Part shown: one piece after another, positions 17,679 through 26,655 of the stretch | How positions within the stretch are numbered: position 1 is the first letter of the stretch | How the letters are laid out: each line of letters starts with the position of its first letter | Origin: AC-32 sp963715575 | GTDB lineage: Bacteria > Actinomycetota > Thermoleophilia > Gaiellales > Gaiellaceae | Reading direction: 5' to 3' | Length of the DNA: 64,000 nt | Assembly (NCBI GenBank): GCA_963715575.1 | Contig: OY970250.1 | Span: forward strand, 1,798,001 to 1,862,000 | The notes under the pieces: generated by a model | Database searches by the model: none | The model's input: the letters and a program-made list of their open reading frames with translations, nothing else | What the model was told of the DNA's origin: nothing | Position numbers and translations under genes: made by a program

Positions 17679-18219
17679 CGAGCGGTTGCGACGCGCCAGG
17701 ATCGGCGCCACGTTCAACTTCTATCGTGACGGTGACGGCGCGGCCCGGCGCTGCCACCGGCTCCTTACCTATCTCGAGGCTCGCGAAAACGTGCCGCTGC
17801 TGCTGGTCGGCGAGGCGGCCGGGCACCGCGGCGCCCGCATCTCCGGGATCCCGTTCACCTCGGAGCGCCAGCTCACGGGCCACGGGCCGGCGGAGGCAAC
17901 TGCCACGATCGTCCGCCGCACGCTGGCCGAGCTCGGCCTCGAGGAGCAGACGCTCTGCTGGAACGTCGTCCCGACGCATCCGCACCGGCCCGCGCGGCCG
18001 GACACGAACCGTCCGCCCACGCGCGCCGAAGTCGAAGCCGCGAAGCCGTTCCTGGACGAGCTAGCCCGCGGGCGCCGGGTGATCGCCGTCGGCCGCGTGG
18101 CGCAGGCCGTGCTCGGCGCGCCGTACGTCCGGCACCCGAGCCACGGCGGGGCGACGGAATTCCGGCTCGGGCTGCTACGATTCGCCGCCGGCGGACGCAG
18201 AGTTCGCCGCTTTTTATGA
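17665..18219 (+). CDS. Uracil-DNA glycosylase family protein
   Basis: 184 residues from the second of two close ATGs (17659 and 17665). The LLVGEAAGHRGARISGIPFTSE stretch is the uracil-binding GEApG motif region, VPTHPHRP is a Pro-His-rich motif, and VRHPSHGGATEFR holds the catalytic-side HPS motif. Removes uracil from DNA to start base excision repair. The first 14 nt overlap the start of the divergent PLD gene, and the TGA overlaps the rplM ATG, so this repair gene heads a ribosomal-protein operon. Confidence 0.82.
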   Translation: MEELIERLRRARIGATFNFYRDGDGAARRCHRLLTYLEARENVPLLLVGEAAGHRGARISGIPFTSERQLTGHGPAEATATIVRRTLAELGLEEQTLCWNVVPTHPHRPARPDTNRPPTRAEVEAAKPFLDELARGRRVIAVGRVAQAVLGAPYVRHPSHGGATEFRLGLLRFAAGGRRVRRFL

Positions 18220-18650
18220 AGACTTGGAACGCAAAACCGGGCGAGGTCGAGCGCCGCTGGTACGTGGTCGACGCCGAAGGGAAGACGCTGGGGCGTCTGG
18301 CGACGCAGATCGCCGACACGCTGCGCGGCAAGGGCAAGCCGCAGTACACCCCGCACGTCGACACCGGCGACTTCGTCGTCGTCGTGAACGCGGAAAAGAT
18401 CCACGTCACCGGCAACAAGCTCGACGCGAAGATGTACCACCGCCACTCGGGCTACCCGGGCGGGCTCAAGAGCCGGCCGCTGCGCGCCGAGCTCGAGCGC
18501 CGGCCGACCGAGGTGCTGCGCAAGGCCGTCAAGGGGATGCTCCCCCGCAACCGCCTCGCGCGTGCCCAGATGACAAAGCTGAAGATCTACGCCGGCCCCG
18601 AGCATCCGCACGCGGCGCAGGCGCCGTCCGAGCTGAAGGTGGAGGCATGA
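18216..18650 (+). CDS. rplM: Ribosomal protein L13
   Basis: 144 residues, standard length. Typical opening KTWNAKPGEVERRWYVVDAEGKTLGRLA, then KPQYTPHVDTGDFVVVVNAEKI and the KGMLPRNRLARAQMTKLKIY end region. An early 50S assembly protein. Start codon overlaps the upstream glycosylase stop (ATGA) and its own stop overlaps the rpsI start in the same way. Confidence 0.97.
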   Translation: MKTWNAKPGEVERRWYVVDAEGKTLGRLATQIADTLRGKGKPQYTPHVDTGDFVVVVNAEKIHVTGNKLDAKMYHRHSGYPGGLKSRPLRAELERRPTEVLRKAVKGMLPRNRLARAQMTKLKIYAGPEHPHAAQAPSELKVEA

Positions 18651-19042
18651 GCGAGCTCGCCAGCTACAGCGGCACCGGCAAGCGAAAGACCTCCGTGGCG
18701 CGGGTGGTGCTGCGGCCCGGCGACGGCACGACCTGGTTCAACGGCCGTACGATCGAGCAGTACTTCCCGCGCGCGACCCACCGGGAGCTGGCACTCGCTC
18801 CGCTGAAGGTCGCGGGAGTCGAGGGCACCTTCGACGTCCGCGTGCGCGTCCACGGCGGCGGCCCCAGTGGGCAGGCGGGCGCCGTCCGCCACGGTATCGC
18901 CCGCGCGCTCGTCGAGGCCGACCCGGAGCTGCGGGTCCCGCTCAAGCGCGCAGGCTTCCTGACGCGCGACGCGAGGATCGTCGAACGCAAGAAGGCCGGC
19001 CTACACAAGGCGCGCAAGGCGCCGCAGTTCAGTAAGCGCTAA
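18647..19042 (+). CDS. rpsI: Ribosomal protein S9
   Basis: 131 residues. YSGTGKRKTSVARVVLRPG opening, GGGPSGQAGAVRHGIARAL in the middle and the conserved basic end KAPQFSKR, whose tail reaches the P-site tRNA. ATG in the ATGA overlap with rplM. Followed by a stem-loop that includes its stop codon. Confidence 0.97.
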   Translation: MSELASYSGTGKRKTSVARVVLRPGDGTTWFNGRTIEQYFPRATHRELALAPLKVAGVEGTFDVRVRVHGGGPSGQAGAVRHGIARALVEADPELRVPLKRAGFLTRDARIVERKKAGLHKARKAPQFSKR

Positions 19043-19057
19043 AGCTGCGCTTTAGCG
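19037..19057 (+). terminator. Stem-loop at the end of rpsI
   Basis: CGCTAAAG and CTTTAGCG form an 8-bp stem around CTGCG; the left arm contains the rpsI TAA. No T tract follows, so termination strength is uncertain. Confidence 0.5.
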
Positions 19058-19150
19058 GTTGGCCTGGCTTCACGCGCGCTCCTGGGCTGCTGGTACCGCG
19101 TGCCGTGGACCATGCCGCGTGACGCGGTCCGCAGGGTAGTCTCCGCCGCC

Positions 19151-20416
19151 GTGTCTAGAAGGTATTTCGGAACGGATGGAGTTCGCGGCGTCGTCGGCGA
19201 GGACCTGACCCCTGAGCTCGTCGAGCAGCTTGGTCGCGCGGCGACGCTCTGGTCGGACGGCGGGCGCGTCTTCGTCGGGCGCGACACGCGCGCCTCGGGC
19301 GACGAGCTGGAGGAGGCCTTCGGCCGCGGCGTCGTGGCCGCGGGCGGGAACGCCGTGCTCGCGGGCGTGCTGCCCACCCCGGCGGTCGCGCTGCTGGCGC
19401 TCGACCTCGGCGCCGTCATCTCGGCCTCGCACAACCCGCCGGAGTACAACGGCGTCAAGCTCTTCGACGGCGAGGGCCGCAAGCTGACCGACGCGGCCGA
19501 GGAGGAGATCGAGGCGCTCTTCGACGTCCCCTTCGCCGGCAGCCCGGGACAGGTCGACCACGTGGCCGTCGCCGAGGAGAGCTACCTCGACCACATCGTC
19601 GAGCGCTTCGGCAGCGACCTCACGGGCCTGCAGCTCGTGGTCGACTGCGCCAACGGCGCCTACTCCGGCATCGCACCGACCGCCTTCGAGCGCCTGGGGG
19701 CGGAGGTGACGGCGATCGGCTCCGATCCCGACGGCACGAACATCAACGTCGGCTGCGGCGCCACCGACCTCTCGACCTTGCAACAGACTGTTACTAGCTC
19801 CGGCGCCGACGTCGGCGTGGCGTTCGACGGCGACGGCGACCGGATGCTCGCAGTCGACGCGCGCGGCGAGGTCGTCGACGGCGACCAGATCCTGGCGATC
19901 CTGATGCTCCAGCTCGGCGTCGACCTCGTGGCCGTGACGGTGATGGCGAACCTCGGCCTGCACCGGCTCGCGGAGGAGCGTGGGATCCGCGTCGTCACGA
20001 CCGACGTCGGCGACCGCTACGTGCTCGAGGCGCTGCGCCGCGAGAACGGGATCCTCGGCGGCGAGCAGTCCGGCCACATCATCTACCTGCGCGACCACGT
20101 CACCGGCGACGGCCTCGCCGCGGCCCTTCTGCTCTGCGGCGCGCTCGGCGGCCGGACGCTCGAGGAGGCGGCCGCGGCGATGCCCCGTTTCCCGCAGGTG
20201 AAGGAGAACATCCGCGTCGCCAGCAGGGAGTTGCCGGAGGCCCTGCGCGAGGAGGTAGACCGCTTGAACAAGCGGTTTGACGGCCACGGTCGCGTGCTGG
20301 TGCGGCCTTCCGGCACGGAGCCCGTGATCCGCGTCCTGGCCGAGGCCGAAACGGCGCCGGAGGCCGAAGAGGCCTGTGGTACCATCTCCGCTCTCGTGAG
20401 ACGAGAGCTCGGCTGA
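19151..20416 (+). CDS. glmM: Phosphoglucosamine mutase
   Basis: 421 residues from GTG at 19151, which begins with the family's usual SRRYFGTDGVRGVVGE; TAGTCT lies 8 nt upstream. Interconverts glucosamine-6-P and glucosamine-1-P for UDP-GlcNAc. The phosphoserine loop is SASHNPPEYNG, the metal loop DGDGDR and the phosphate-binding end RPSGTEPVIRV. Followed directly by glmS, the preceding enzyme in the same pathway. Confidence 0.95.
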   Translation: MSRRYFGTDGVRGVVGEDLTPELVEQLGRAATLWSDGGRVFVGRDTRASGDELEEAFGRGVVAAGGNAVLAGVLPTPAVALLALDLGAVISASHNPPEYNGVKLFDGEGRKLTDAAEEEIEALFDVPFAGSPGQVDHVAVAEESYLDHIVERFGSDLTGLQLVVDCANGAYSGIAPTAFERLGAEVTAIGSDPDGTNINVGCGATDLSTLQQTVTSSGADVGVAFDGDGDRMLAVDARGEVVDGDQILAILMLQLGVDLVAVTVMANLGLHRLAEERGIRVVTTDVGDRYVLEALRRENGILGGEQSGHIIYLRDHVTGDGLAAALLLCGALGGRTLEEAAAAMPRFPQVKENIRVASRELPEALREEVDRLNKRFDGHGRVLVRPSGTEPVIRVLAEAETAPEAEEACGTISALVRRELG

Positions 20417-20458
20417 CCGAGGCCCGACGAGGGGCCCGGGAGAGCAGCCGGGCCTTTC
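20380..20458 (+). promoter_or_regulatory. glmS leader with intrinsic terminator hairpin
   Basis: TACCAT (20380-20385, within the end of glmM) is followed about 48 nt later by GGCCCGG (20433-20439) paired with CCGGGCC (20448-20454) and TTTCG. The hairpin may terminate glmM transcripts or attenuate glmS, whose GTG is at 20481 after AAGGGAGG. No GlmS ribozyme signature is seen. The layout parallels the guaB3 leader. Confidence 0.55.
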
Positions 20459-20480
20459 GCGTTCTAAGGGAGGTTTCGGC

Positions 20481-22310
20481 GTGTGCGGGATCATCGGATA
20501 CGTCGGCCACAGAGCCTGTAAGGACCTCTTGCTGCAGGGGCTCGAGCGGCTCGAGTACCGCGGCTACGACTCGGCCGGGCTCGCGCTGCGCGAGGACGCT
20601 GAGCTCGACTACGTGCGCGTCGTCGGCAACCTCCAGGCGCTGAAGCGCGAGGCCGGCTCGAACGGCTCGCAGGCGAAGACGGGGCTCGGACACACGCGCT
20701 GGGCCACTCACGGCGCCGTCAACGAGCAGAACGCGCACCCGCTCACCGGCTGCGACGAGCACAAGCTCGCGATCGTCCTGAACGGGATCGTCGAGAACTA
20801 CCGCGAGCTGAAGGCGTCGCTCGAGGCCGAGGGCCACGTCTTCCACACCGAGACCGACGCCGAGGTGGTCGTCCACCTGGTCGAGCGCCACTACGACGGC
20901 GACCTGCTCGAGGCGACGCGCCTCGCCTACCGCGAGCTCGAGGGTCACTTCGCCTTCGTCGTCATTCACCACGACCATCCCGAGGAGCTCGTCGGAGCGC
21001 GGCACCAGTGCCCGCTGCTCGTCGGCGTCGGCAACGGCGAGATGTTCCTCGCCTCGATGGTCGCGGCCTTCATCGGCGAGACGCGCTCGATCCAGCTGAT
21101 CGAGGACGGCGAGGTCGTCTCGATCACGCCCGAGGGCTCGCGCTTCGTCTCCGTCGAGGACGGCGAGCTCGAGCGCGAGGTGGTCGAGGTCGACTGGGAC
21201 ATCGAGGCCGCCGAGAAGAGCGGCTACGAGACGTTCATGCTGAAGGAGATCTACGAGCAGCCCGACGCCGTCGCCGAGACGCTCGGCGACCGCATCCGGC
21301 ACGGCGAGCTCGTGCTGGAGAGCCTGGGCATGAGCGAGACCGAGCTACAGAACCTGCGCCGGATCGTGGTCGTGGCGGCGGGCACCTCGTACCACGCGGG
21401 CGTCGTGGGCCGCTACATGATCGAGGAGTGGGCGCGCGTGCCGGTCGAGCCCGACATCGCGAGCGAGTGGATCTACCGCAACCCGGTGATCACGAAGGAC
21501 ACGCTCGTGATCGGGATCTCGCAGTCCGGTGAGTCGCGCGACACGGTCAACGCGATCAAGCTCGCCCGCGGCCGCGGCGCGCGCACGCTGGCGATTACGA
21601 ACCTGATGGGCTCGCAGATCACGCGTGAGGCCGAGGCCGTGATCTACACGCGCTGCGGCCTTGAGGTCGGCGTCGCCGCGTCGAAGACCTTCACCGCCCA
21701 GGTCGCGCTGCTGGCGCTGATCGGCCTCAAGCTGGCGCAGGTGCGCAGCACGATGAAGCCCGAAGAGGTCGAGTTCATCCTCGACCAGCTCTACGAGCTG
21801 CCGCGGAAGATCGAGCAGTTCCTCGACGGCGACCATCCCGTCGAGGAGATCGCCCAGCGGCTCTACGAGAAACCGTTCTTCCTCTACCTCGGCCGCCACA
21901 TCGGCCTGCCGGTGGCGCTCGAGGGCGCGCTCAAGCTGAAGGAGATCTCCTACATCCCGACCGACGCCTACTCGGCCGGCGAGATGAAGCACGGGCCGAT
22001 CGCCTTGCTCGACGAGGGCACGCCGGTCGTCTGCGTGGCGACCGACCAGAAGGTGATCTACGACAAGGTCGTCTCGAACATCCAGGAGACGAGGGCCCGC
22101 GGCGCGCACGTGATCGCGATCGCGACCGACGGCAACGAGGACATCCAGCATCACGCGGACGACGTGATCTACATCCCGCGCTCGCCGGCCTTCCTGCAGT
22201 CGGTGCTCGCGGTCGTGCCGCTGCAGCTGCTGGCCTACCGGATCGCGAGGCTGCGCGGCCTGAACGTCGACCAGCCGCGCAACCTCGCGAAGACCGTCAC
22301 CGTCGAGTAG
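20481..22310 (+). CDS. glmS: Glutamine--fructose-6-phosphate aminotransferase
   Basis: 609 residues. Makes glucosamine-6-P, the entry to amino sugars. After GTG the nucleophilic Cys is residue 2 (CGIIGYVG); the glutaminase domain has GHTRWATHG; the C-terminal part has two SIS domains (GTSYHAG, GISQSGESRDT, SKTFTAQ) and the conserved tail NVDQPRNLAKTVTVE. Confidence 0.97.
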   Translation: MCGIIGYVGHRACKDLLLQGLERLEYRGYDSAGLALREDAELDYVRVVGNLQALKREAGSNGSQAKTGLGHTRWATHGAVNEQNAHPLTGCDEHKLAIVLNGIVENYRELKASLEAEGHVFHTETDAEVVVHLVERHYDGDLLEATRLAYRELEGHFAFVVIHHDHPEELVGARHQCPLLVGVGNGEMFLASMVAAFIGETRSIQLIEDGEVVSITPEGSRFVSVEDGELEREVVEVDWDIEAAEKSGYETFMLKEIYEQPDAVAETLGDRIRHGELVLESLGMSETELQNLRRIVVVAAGTSYHAGVVGRYMIEEWARVPVEPDIASEWIYRNPVITKDTLVIGISQSGESRDTVNAIKLARGRGARTLAITNLMGSQITREAEAVIYTRCGLEVGVAASKTFTAQVALLALIGLKLAQVRSTMKPEEVEFILDQLYELPRKIEQFLDGDHPVEEIAQRLYEKPFFLYLGRHIGLPVALEGALKLKEISYIPTDAYSAGEMKHGPIALLDEGTPVVCVATDQKVIYDKVVSNIQETRARGAHVIAIATDGNEDIQHHADDVIYIPRSPAFLQSVLAVVPLQLLAYRIARLRGLNVDQPRNLAKTVTVE

Positions 22311-22334
22311 CGCCGTGCCCGTATCGTCGGGCCG

Positions 22335-23558
22335 ATGGACGTGCTGAGCACGATCGGCGACGGGCTCCTGAACGCCTTCCGGATGGCGTGGGAGGTCTGG
22401 TGGGCGCTCGTGCTCGGCTTCCTGCTCTCGGCGATGGTGCAGGCCTGGGCGCCGCGCGAGAGGCTCGAGCGCGCGCTCGGCGGCCGCGGCCCGGGGACGA
22501 TCGCGCTCGCCACCGGGCTCGGCGCGGCCTCGTCGTCGTGCAGCTACGCGGCGGTCGCGATCGCGAAGTCGCTGTTCCAGAAGGGCGCCAGCCTGGCCTC
22601 GGCGATGGTCTTCCAGTTCGCTTCGACGAATCTCGTCTTCGAGATCGGGATCGTGATCTGGATCTTCCTCGGCTGGCAGTTCACGCTCGCGGAGCTCGTC
22701 GGCGGCTTGCTCCTGATCCTCCTGATGTGGGTCGGCGTGCGGGTGTTCGTCTCGCGGCGGGACGAGGAGCGAGCCCGCGAGCGGGCGCAGTCGGTCGACG
22801 CCGGGCACCAGCACCATTCGGCCGGCGGCTCGCCGGCGCTGTCGCTGCAGGGCTGGTCGGACGTGGCGCACAACTTCCGCGGCGACTGGCAGATGCTCTG
22901 GAAGGAGATCGGCCTGGGCTTCCTGATCGCCGGCTTCGTCGCCCTGCTGCCGAAGTCATTCTTCAACTCGCTCTTCTTGACGGGACACGGCGGAACGCTG
23001 CAGGTGGTCGAGAACGTGCTCGTCGGCCCGCTCGTGGCCGTGCTGTCGTTCGTCTGCTCGGTCGGGAACGTACCGCTGGCCGCGGTGCTCTGGGGCGGCG
23101 GGATCTCGTTCGCGGGCGTGATCGCCTTCATCTACGCCGACCTGATCATCATCCCGCTGGTGCTGATCTACCGCCGCTACTACGGCCGGCGCGTGGCGGG
23201 GATCGTGGTCGCGTTGATGTTCGGCGCGATGGTCGTCGCCGCGCTCGCCGTGGACGGGCTCTTCAGCGCGCTCGGGCTGGTGCCCTCGACCCGGCCCTCG
23301 ATCGACTCGATCGTCGAGCGTGGCGTCACCTGGAACTACACGGCGGTGCTGAACATCGTCTTCACGGTCGTCGCGGCGGCGCTGATCGCGCTGACGCTAA
23401 GGCGTGGCGCGCGCGACCCGGTCTGCGGGATGACCGTCGACCGTCGCACGGCGCTCTCGGTGGAGCACGGCGGCAAGCGCTATTTCTTCTGCGGACCGGG
23501 CTGCCGCGCGAAGTTCGAGGCTAGGGCAGCTTCGGCAGATCCGGAATCGGCAGGTTAG
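22335..23558 (+). CDS. DUF318/ArsP-like permease fused to a YHS domain
   Basis: 407 residues. About eight membrane helices with the family's cysteine motifs SSSCSYAAVA and FVCSVGNVPLA, separated by a His-containing cytoplasmic loop (GHQHHSAGGS). The last 45 residues form a YHS domain (DPVCGMTVDRRTALSVEHGG, then FFCGPGC), a small metal-binding module also seen on copper ATPases. Relatives export organoarsenicals or are suspected metal/metalloid permeases, so metal efflux is likely but the ion is unknown. The 3' end overlaps the convergent sigma gene by 38 nt. Confidence 0.82.
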   Translation: MDVLSTIGDGLLNAFRMAWEVWWALVLGFLLSAMVQAWAPRERLERALGGRGPGTIALATGLGAASSSCSYAAVAIAKSLFQKGASLASAMVFQFASTNLVFEIGIVIWIFLGWQFTLAELVGGLLLILLMWVGVRVFVSRRDEERARERAQSVDAGHQHHSAGGSPALSLQGWSDVAHNFRGDWQMLWKEIGLGFLIAGFVALLPKSFFNSLFLTGHGGTLQVVENVLVGPLVAVLSFVCSVGNVPLAAVLWGGGISFAGVIAFIYADLIIIPLVLIYRRYYGRRVAGIVVALMFGAMVVAALAVDGLFSALGLVPSTRPSIDSIVERGVTWNYTAVLNIVFTVVAAALIALTLRRGARDPVCGMTVDRRTALSVEHGGKRYFFCGPGCRAKFEARAASADPESAG

Positions 23559-24621
23559 GCAGGTTCACCGGCGGCAGCGAGGGCACCTCGACCCTCGGCA
23601 ACGGGGGGAGAGGCGGTGGCAGCGGCGACACCTCGACCTTCGGCAGCTCCGGGGCCGGCGGAGCGGGCGGGACGGTCACCGGCGGGGTCGCCGGCGGAGT
23701 CGGCGTGTCCGCCACAGGCGGTGCCGCCGGAGTCGCCGGCTGCGGTGGAGCCGCCGGCGCCGGCGCCGGCACCGGCCTCGACGGGGTCGCCGGACTCGAC
23801 ACGACGACCGCGGTCGGCCTGGGGGCGGCCGCCTGGGACACGGCTTGCGTAATCGCACTTGCTCGAACCGGGGTCGTGGTCTCGGCCCGATTCGCCACGG
23901 GCATGAACACCGCCGGCGTGTGCTTCGGCGCGAGCGCCTGCGGCGACCGGTGGGGATGCACGATCGGCGAGGCCGCCGTCACCCCGGCGGTGACGACGAG
24001 CGTCGCCGCCGCGAGCTGCGCCGCGGTTCCGCCCACCAGCGACTTGGCCCAGGCTAGCGCGGAGCCGAGCTTCGAGAGGCCCCACACGCGCCCGCGCGAG
24101 CGGTCGAGCTTGCTCGCCAGCGAGCGGCGGGCCCGGAAGAGCAAGGTCTCGACAGCGCCCTCGCTCAGCGAGAGCTCAGCGGCAATCTCGCGGTACGACA
24201 ATCCCTGCCACTCGCGCAGCAGGATCGCGCGGCGCTGGTTGGGCGTCAGCTCGGCCAGCGCGTCGGCGACGCCCGTCAGCTCCTCGTGCGAGCGCTCGGG
24301 CGCCGCGCGGTCGCCGACGAGCCCGTCGTCGGAGACGACCTCGATGCGGCTGCGCCGCCAGGCCGAGCGGCGCCGCTCGCGGCAGACGTTCGCGGCGATC
24401 GCGAACACCCAGGCCGCCTCGGCGCGCGGGCGGGTGCCGCTGCGCAGGCTGCGGTAGGCGTTCAGAAACGTGTGCTGGACCGCGTCCTCGGCCTCTTCCT
24501 GCGAGGACAGCCGAGCACGGCAGAAGCCCTGCAGCTGACGGGCGTAGCGCTCGTAGAGCAGTCCCGCATGCGCGGCCTCGTCGGTCGCGGCGGACTCGCG
24601 GAATGTGGGTGCGGCACTCAT
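23521..24621 (-). CDS. ECF sigma factor with membrane helix and proline-rich tail
   Basis: 366 residues. Residues 15-190 are a complete ECF sigma factor: region 2 (YERYARQLQGFCRARLSSQEEAEDAVQHTF) and region 4 (LTPNQRRAILLREWQGLSYREIAAELSLSEGAVETLLFRARR). Then comes one predicted membrane helix (AAQLAAATLVVTAGVTAA) and about 140 residues rich in Pro, Ala and Val, ending in VNLPNLPIPDLPKLP. The layout implies a sigma factor held at the membrane with an outer tail, which could sense wall or envelope state. Start ATG overlaps the receiver gene stop (ATGA). Confidence 0.88.
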   Translation of the reverse strand: MSAAPTFRESAATDEAAHAGLLYERYARQLQGFCRARLSSQEEAEDAVQHTFLNAYRSLRSGTRPRAEAAWVFAIAANVCRERRRSAWRRSRIEVVSDDGLVGDRAAPERSHEELTGVADALAELTPNQRRAILLREWQGLSYREIAAELSLSEGAVETLLFRARRSLASKLDRSRGRVWGLSKLGSALAWAKSLVGGTAAQLAAATLVVTAGVTAASPIVHPHRSPQALAPKHTPAVFMPVANRAETTTPVRASAITQAVSQAAAPRPTAVVVSSPATPSRPVPAPAPAAPPQPATPAAPPVADTPTPPATPPVTVPPAPPAPELPKVEVSPLPPPLPPLPRVEVPSLPPVNLPNLPIPDLPKLP

Positions 24622-25043
24622 GCCTGGGCGACTCGGTGCAGCTCTCTCTCAGTTTCGTCCGCCGGCGCGAAAACACAAGTGCCGACCTCGAGCAGCGCGC
24701 CGACGACGTGCTCGGCGGAGCAGCCCTTGGTCAGATAGGCGGCCGCGCCGGCGGTGCGCGCCCGGTGGGCGTCCTCTGGGGAGAGGGACGCGGTCAGGAC
24801 GACCACCGGGCACGCGGGGAGCAGCCTCTGCAGCATCCGCGTCGCCTGAATGCCGTTCAGCACCGGCATCTCGAGATCCATCAGCACGGCATCGGGCTGG
24901 AGCTCGAGCGCCAGGCGCACGGCCTCCTTGCCGTTCCGGGCCGAGCCGGCGACCTCGACGCGCTCGTCGAAGTCGAGGGTCAGGCCGAGGGTCTCGGCGA
25001 ACAGCTGGTGGTCGTCGGCGATCAGGACGCGAAGCGGCGGCAT
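24618..25043 (-). CDS. Stand-alone response-regulator receiver
   Basis: 141 residues from the ATG at 25041-25043, chosen because GAGGAGGAG lies just upstream. A NarL-type receiver: acidic pair in LIADDHQ, phospho-acceptor in VLMDLEMP, switch Thr in VVLTAS and Lys in YLTKG. There is no DNA-binding domain; the chain ends about 20 residues after the receiver. Co-translated with the ECF sigma factor, so it may control that factor by phosphorylation-dependent binding. No histidine kinase is adjacent. Confidence 0.85.
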   Translation of the reverse strand: MPPLRVLIADDHQLFAETLGLTLDFDERVEVAGSARNGKEAVRLALELQPDAVLMDLEMPVLNGIQATRMLQRLLPACPVVVLTASLSPEDAHRARTAGAAAYLTKGCSAEHVVGALLEVGTCVFAPADETERELHRVAQA

Positions 25044-25141
25044 TCGGCTCCTCCTCTGGTGGACACTCTTGAGAGGCCCGCGGGGTGGCGAAACCTGCGC
25101 CGTCTTTGCCAAGATCCCCCTTTCGGGTGCCAGGAGGCGAG

Positions 25142-25456
25142 ATGCGCGTTTGCAGCGAGTGCGGCAGGGAGCTGGAGGCGGCCTACCGGTTCTGCCCCTG
25201 GTGTGCGGCGCCGCAGCGGCGCAAGCTGGTCGAGTTCTTCCGGGCCCACCCGCGCGACGCCGGCCAGGCGCTGCGCGTGTCCCGCTACCTGACCGAGGAG
25301 CCGCACGTCCGCTTCAGCGTCTGGAGCGCGGAGGGCGTGGCTGAGGCGGCCGTTTCGCTCGAAGAAGAGGAGGCCGAGCGGCTGGCGGGCTTCCTCGCCG
25401 CGCCGGCGGCGGTGCGGCCTCGGGCCGTCGAGCGGCTGCTCGCCCGCCTGCGCTAG
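25142..25456 (+). CDS. Zinc-ribbon protein
   Basis: 104 residues with AGGAGG before the ATG. N-terminal zinc ribbon CSECGRELEAAYRFCPWC, then a helical/beta region (VRFSVWSAEGVAEAAVSLEEEE) and a basic C terminus. Function unknown. Divergent from the receiver/sigma operon and overlapping mreB tail-to-tail by 4 nt. Confidence 0.72.
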   Translation: MRVCSECGRELEAAYRFCPWCAAPQRRKLVEFFRAHPRDAGQALRVSRYLTEEPHVRFSVWSAEGVAEAAVSLEEEEAERLAGFLAAPAAVRPRAVERLLARLR

Positions 25457-26493
25457 CGCGAGCGGCTCTTGCGCTGGGCCTTCGCGGACCGCTCGAGCGT
25501 CTCGAGCTCGTCGAGGCTGCGGCCGGCGCCCTCGACCACGCAGGTCAAGGGTGACTCTGCGATCTGCACCGGGAGCCCGACCTCCTGGCGCAGCTTCTCG
25601 TCCAGCCCGCGCAGCAGCGAGCCACCGCCGGCGAGGACGATCCCGCGCACGCCGAGGTCGGCCGCGAGCTCCGGCGGCGTCCGCTCGAGCGTGTCCTTGA
25701 CCGCGGCCACGATGCGGCCGACCGGGCCCTCGAGGGCGCGGCGCACGTCCGCGCCGGAGACGGTGACGCGCCGCAGCAGGCCAGTGACGAGGTCGCGGCC
25801 GGCGACAGTGGTCTCGCCGCCGTCGTCGTCGGTCGAGACCGAGCCGATCTCGATCTTCGCCGCCTCGGCGGTCTCCTGGCCGATCAACAGCTTGTGCATG
25901 TTCTTGACGTGGTCGACGATCGCGTCGTCCATCTCGTAGCCGCCGACGCGGATCGACTCCCAGACGACCATCCCGCCGAGCGAGATGACCGCGACCTCGG
26001 TCGTGCCGCCGCCGACGTCGATCACCATGCTCGCGACGGCGTCCCCAACCGGAAGGCCCGCGCCGATCGCCGCCGCCATCGGCTCCTCGATCAGGTAGAC
26101 CGTGCGTGCGCCGGCCACGCGGGTGGCCTCGTCGACGGCGCGGCGCTCGACGTCGGTGATCCCGCTCGGCACGCAGAGCACGACGCGGGCGAAGGCGAAG
26201 CGCGAGCCGGCCGCCTGCGTGATGAAGTGGCGCAGCATCGCCTCGGTCATCTCGAAGTCCGCGATCACGCCGTGCCGCAGCGGCCGTGTGGCCCGGATCG
26301 TGGACGGCGTCCGGCCGATCATGCGCTTGGCCTCGGCCCCGACGGCGTGCACCTTGCCCGTCTCCTCCGAGATCGCGACCACCGACGGCTCGAACAGCAC
26401 GATCCCTTTCCCGCGGATGAACACGAGCGTGTTCGCGGTGCCTAGATCGACCGCCATGTCGCGGCCGCCGCCCAATGACCCCCAGAGCCGCAT
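25453..26493 (-). CDS. mreB: Rod shape-determining protein MreB
   Basis: 346 residues. A bacterial actin: phosphate-1 loop MAVDLGTANTLVF, HGVIADFEMTEAMLRHFI, phosphate-2 DVGGGTTEVAVISLGG and adenosine motif GIVLAGGGSLLRGLD. Guides lateral wall synthesis at the membrane. Unusually it stands alone: mreC, mreD and rodA are not adjacent here. Confidence 0.94.
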   Translation of the reverse strand: MRLWGSLGGGRDMAVDLGTANTLVFIRGKGIVLFEPSVVAISEETGKVHAVGAEAKRMIGRTPSTIRATRPLRHGVIADFEMTEAMLRHFITQAAGSRFAFARVVLCVPSGITDVERRAVDEATRVAGARTVYLIEEPMAAAIGAGLPVGDAVASMVIDVGGGTTEVAVISLGGMVVWESIRVGGYEMDDAIVDHVKNMHKLLIGQETAEAAKIEIGSVSTDDDGGETTVAGRDLVTGLLRRVTVSGADVRRALEGPVGRIVAAVKDTLERTPPELAADLGVRGIVLAGGGSLLRGLDEKLRQEVGLPVQIAESPLTCVVEGAGRSLDELETLERSAKAQRKSRSR

Positions 26494-26655
26494 CAGCGCT
26501 GCAGCCTAGATATAAACGCCCGCGTGGAGGCGGAGGGCCGGATCCCGTTTCGCGGTCGGCGTCGTCCGCGAGGCGCTCGGGCTCGACCGCGTCCACGGGT
26601 GGAGGTCGCCGCAGCCGCTTGAGGTCGCCGCGACGGCGGTCGGGCTCCAAACCCA

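Noticed and set aside
20433..20480. glmS ribozyme
   Set aside because: No glmS ribozyme core is visible; the sequence is a simple terminator-like hairpin.
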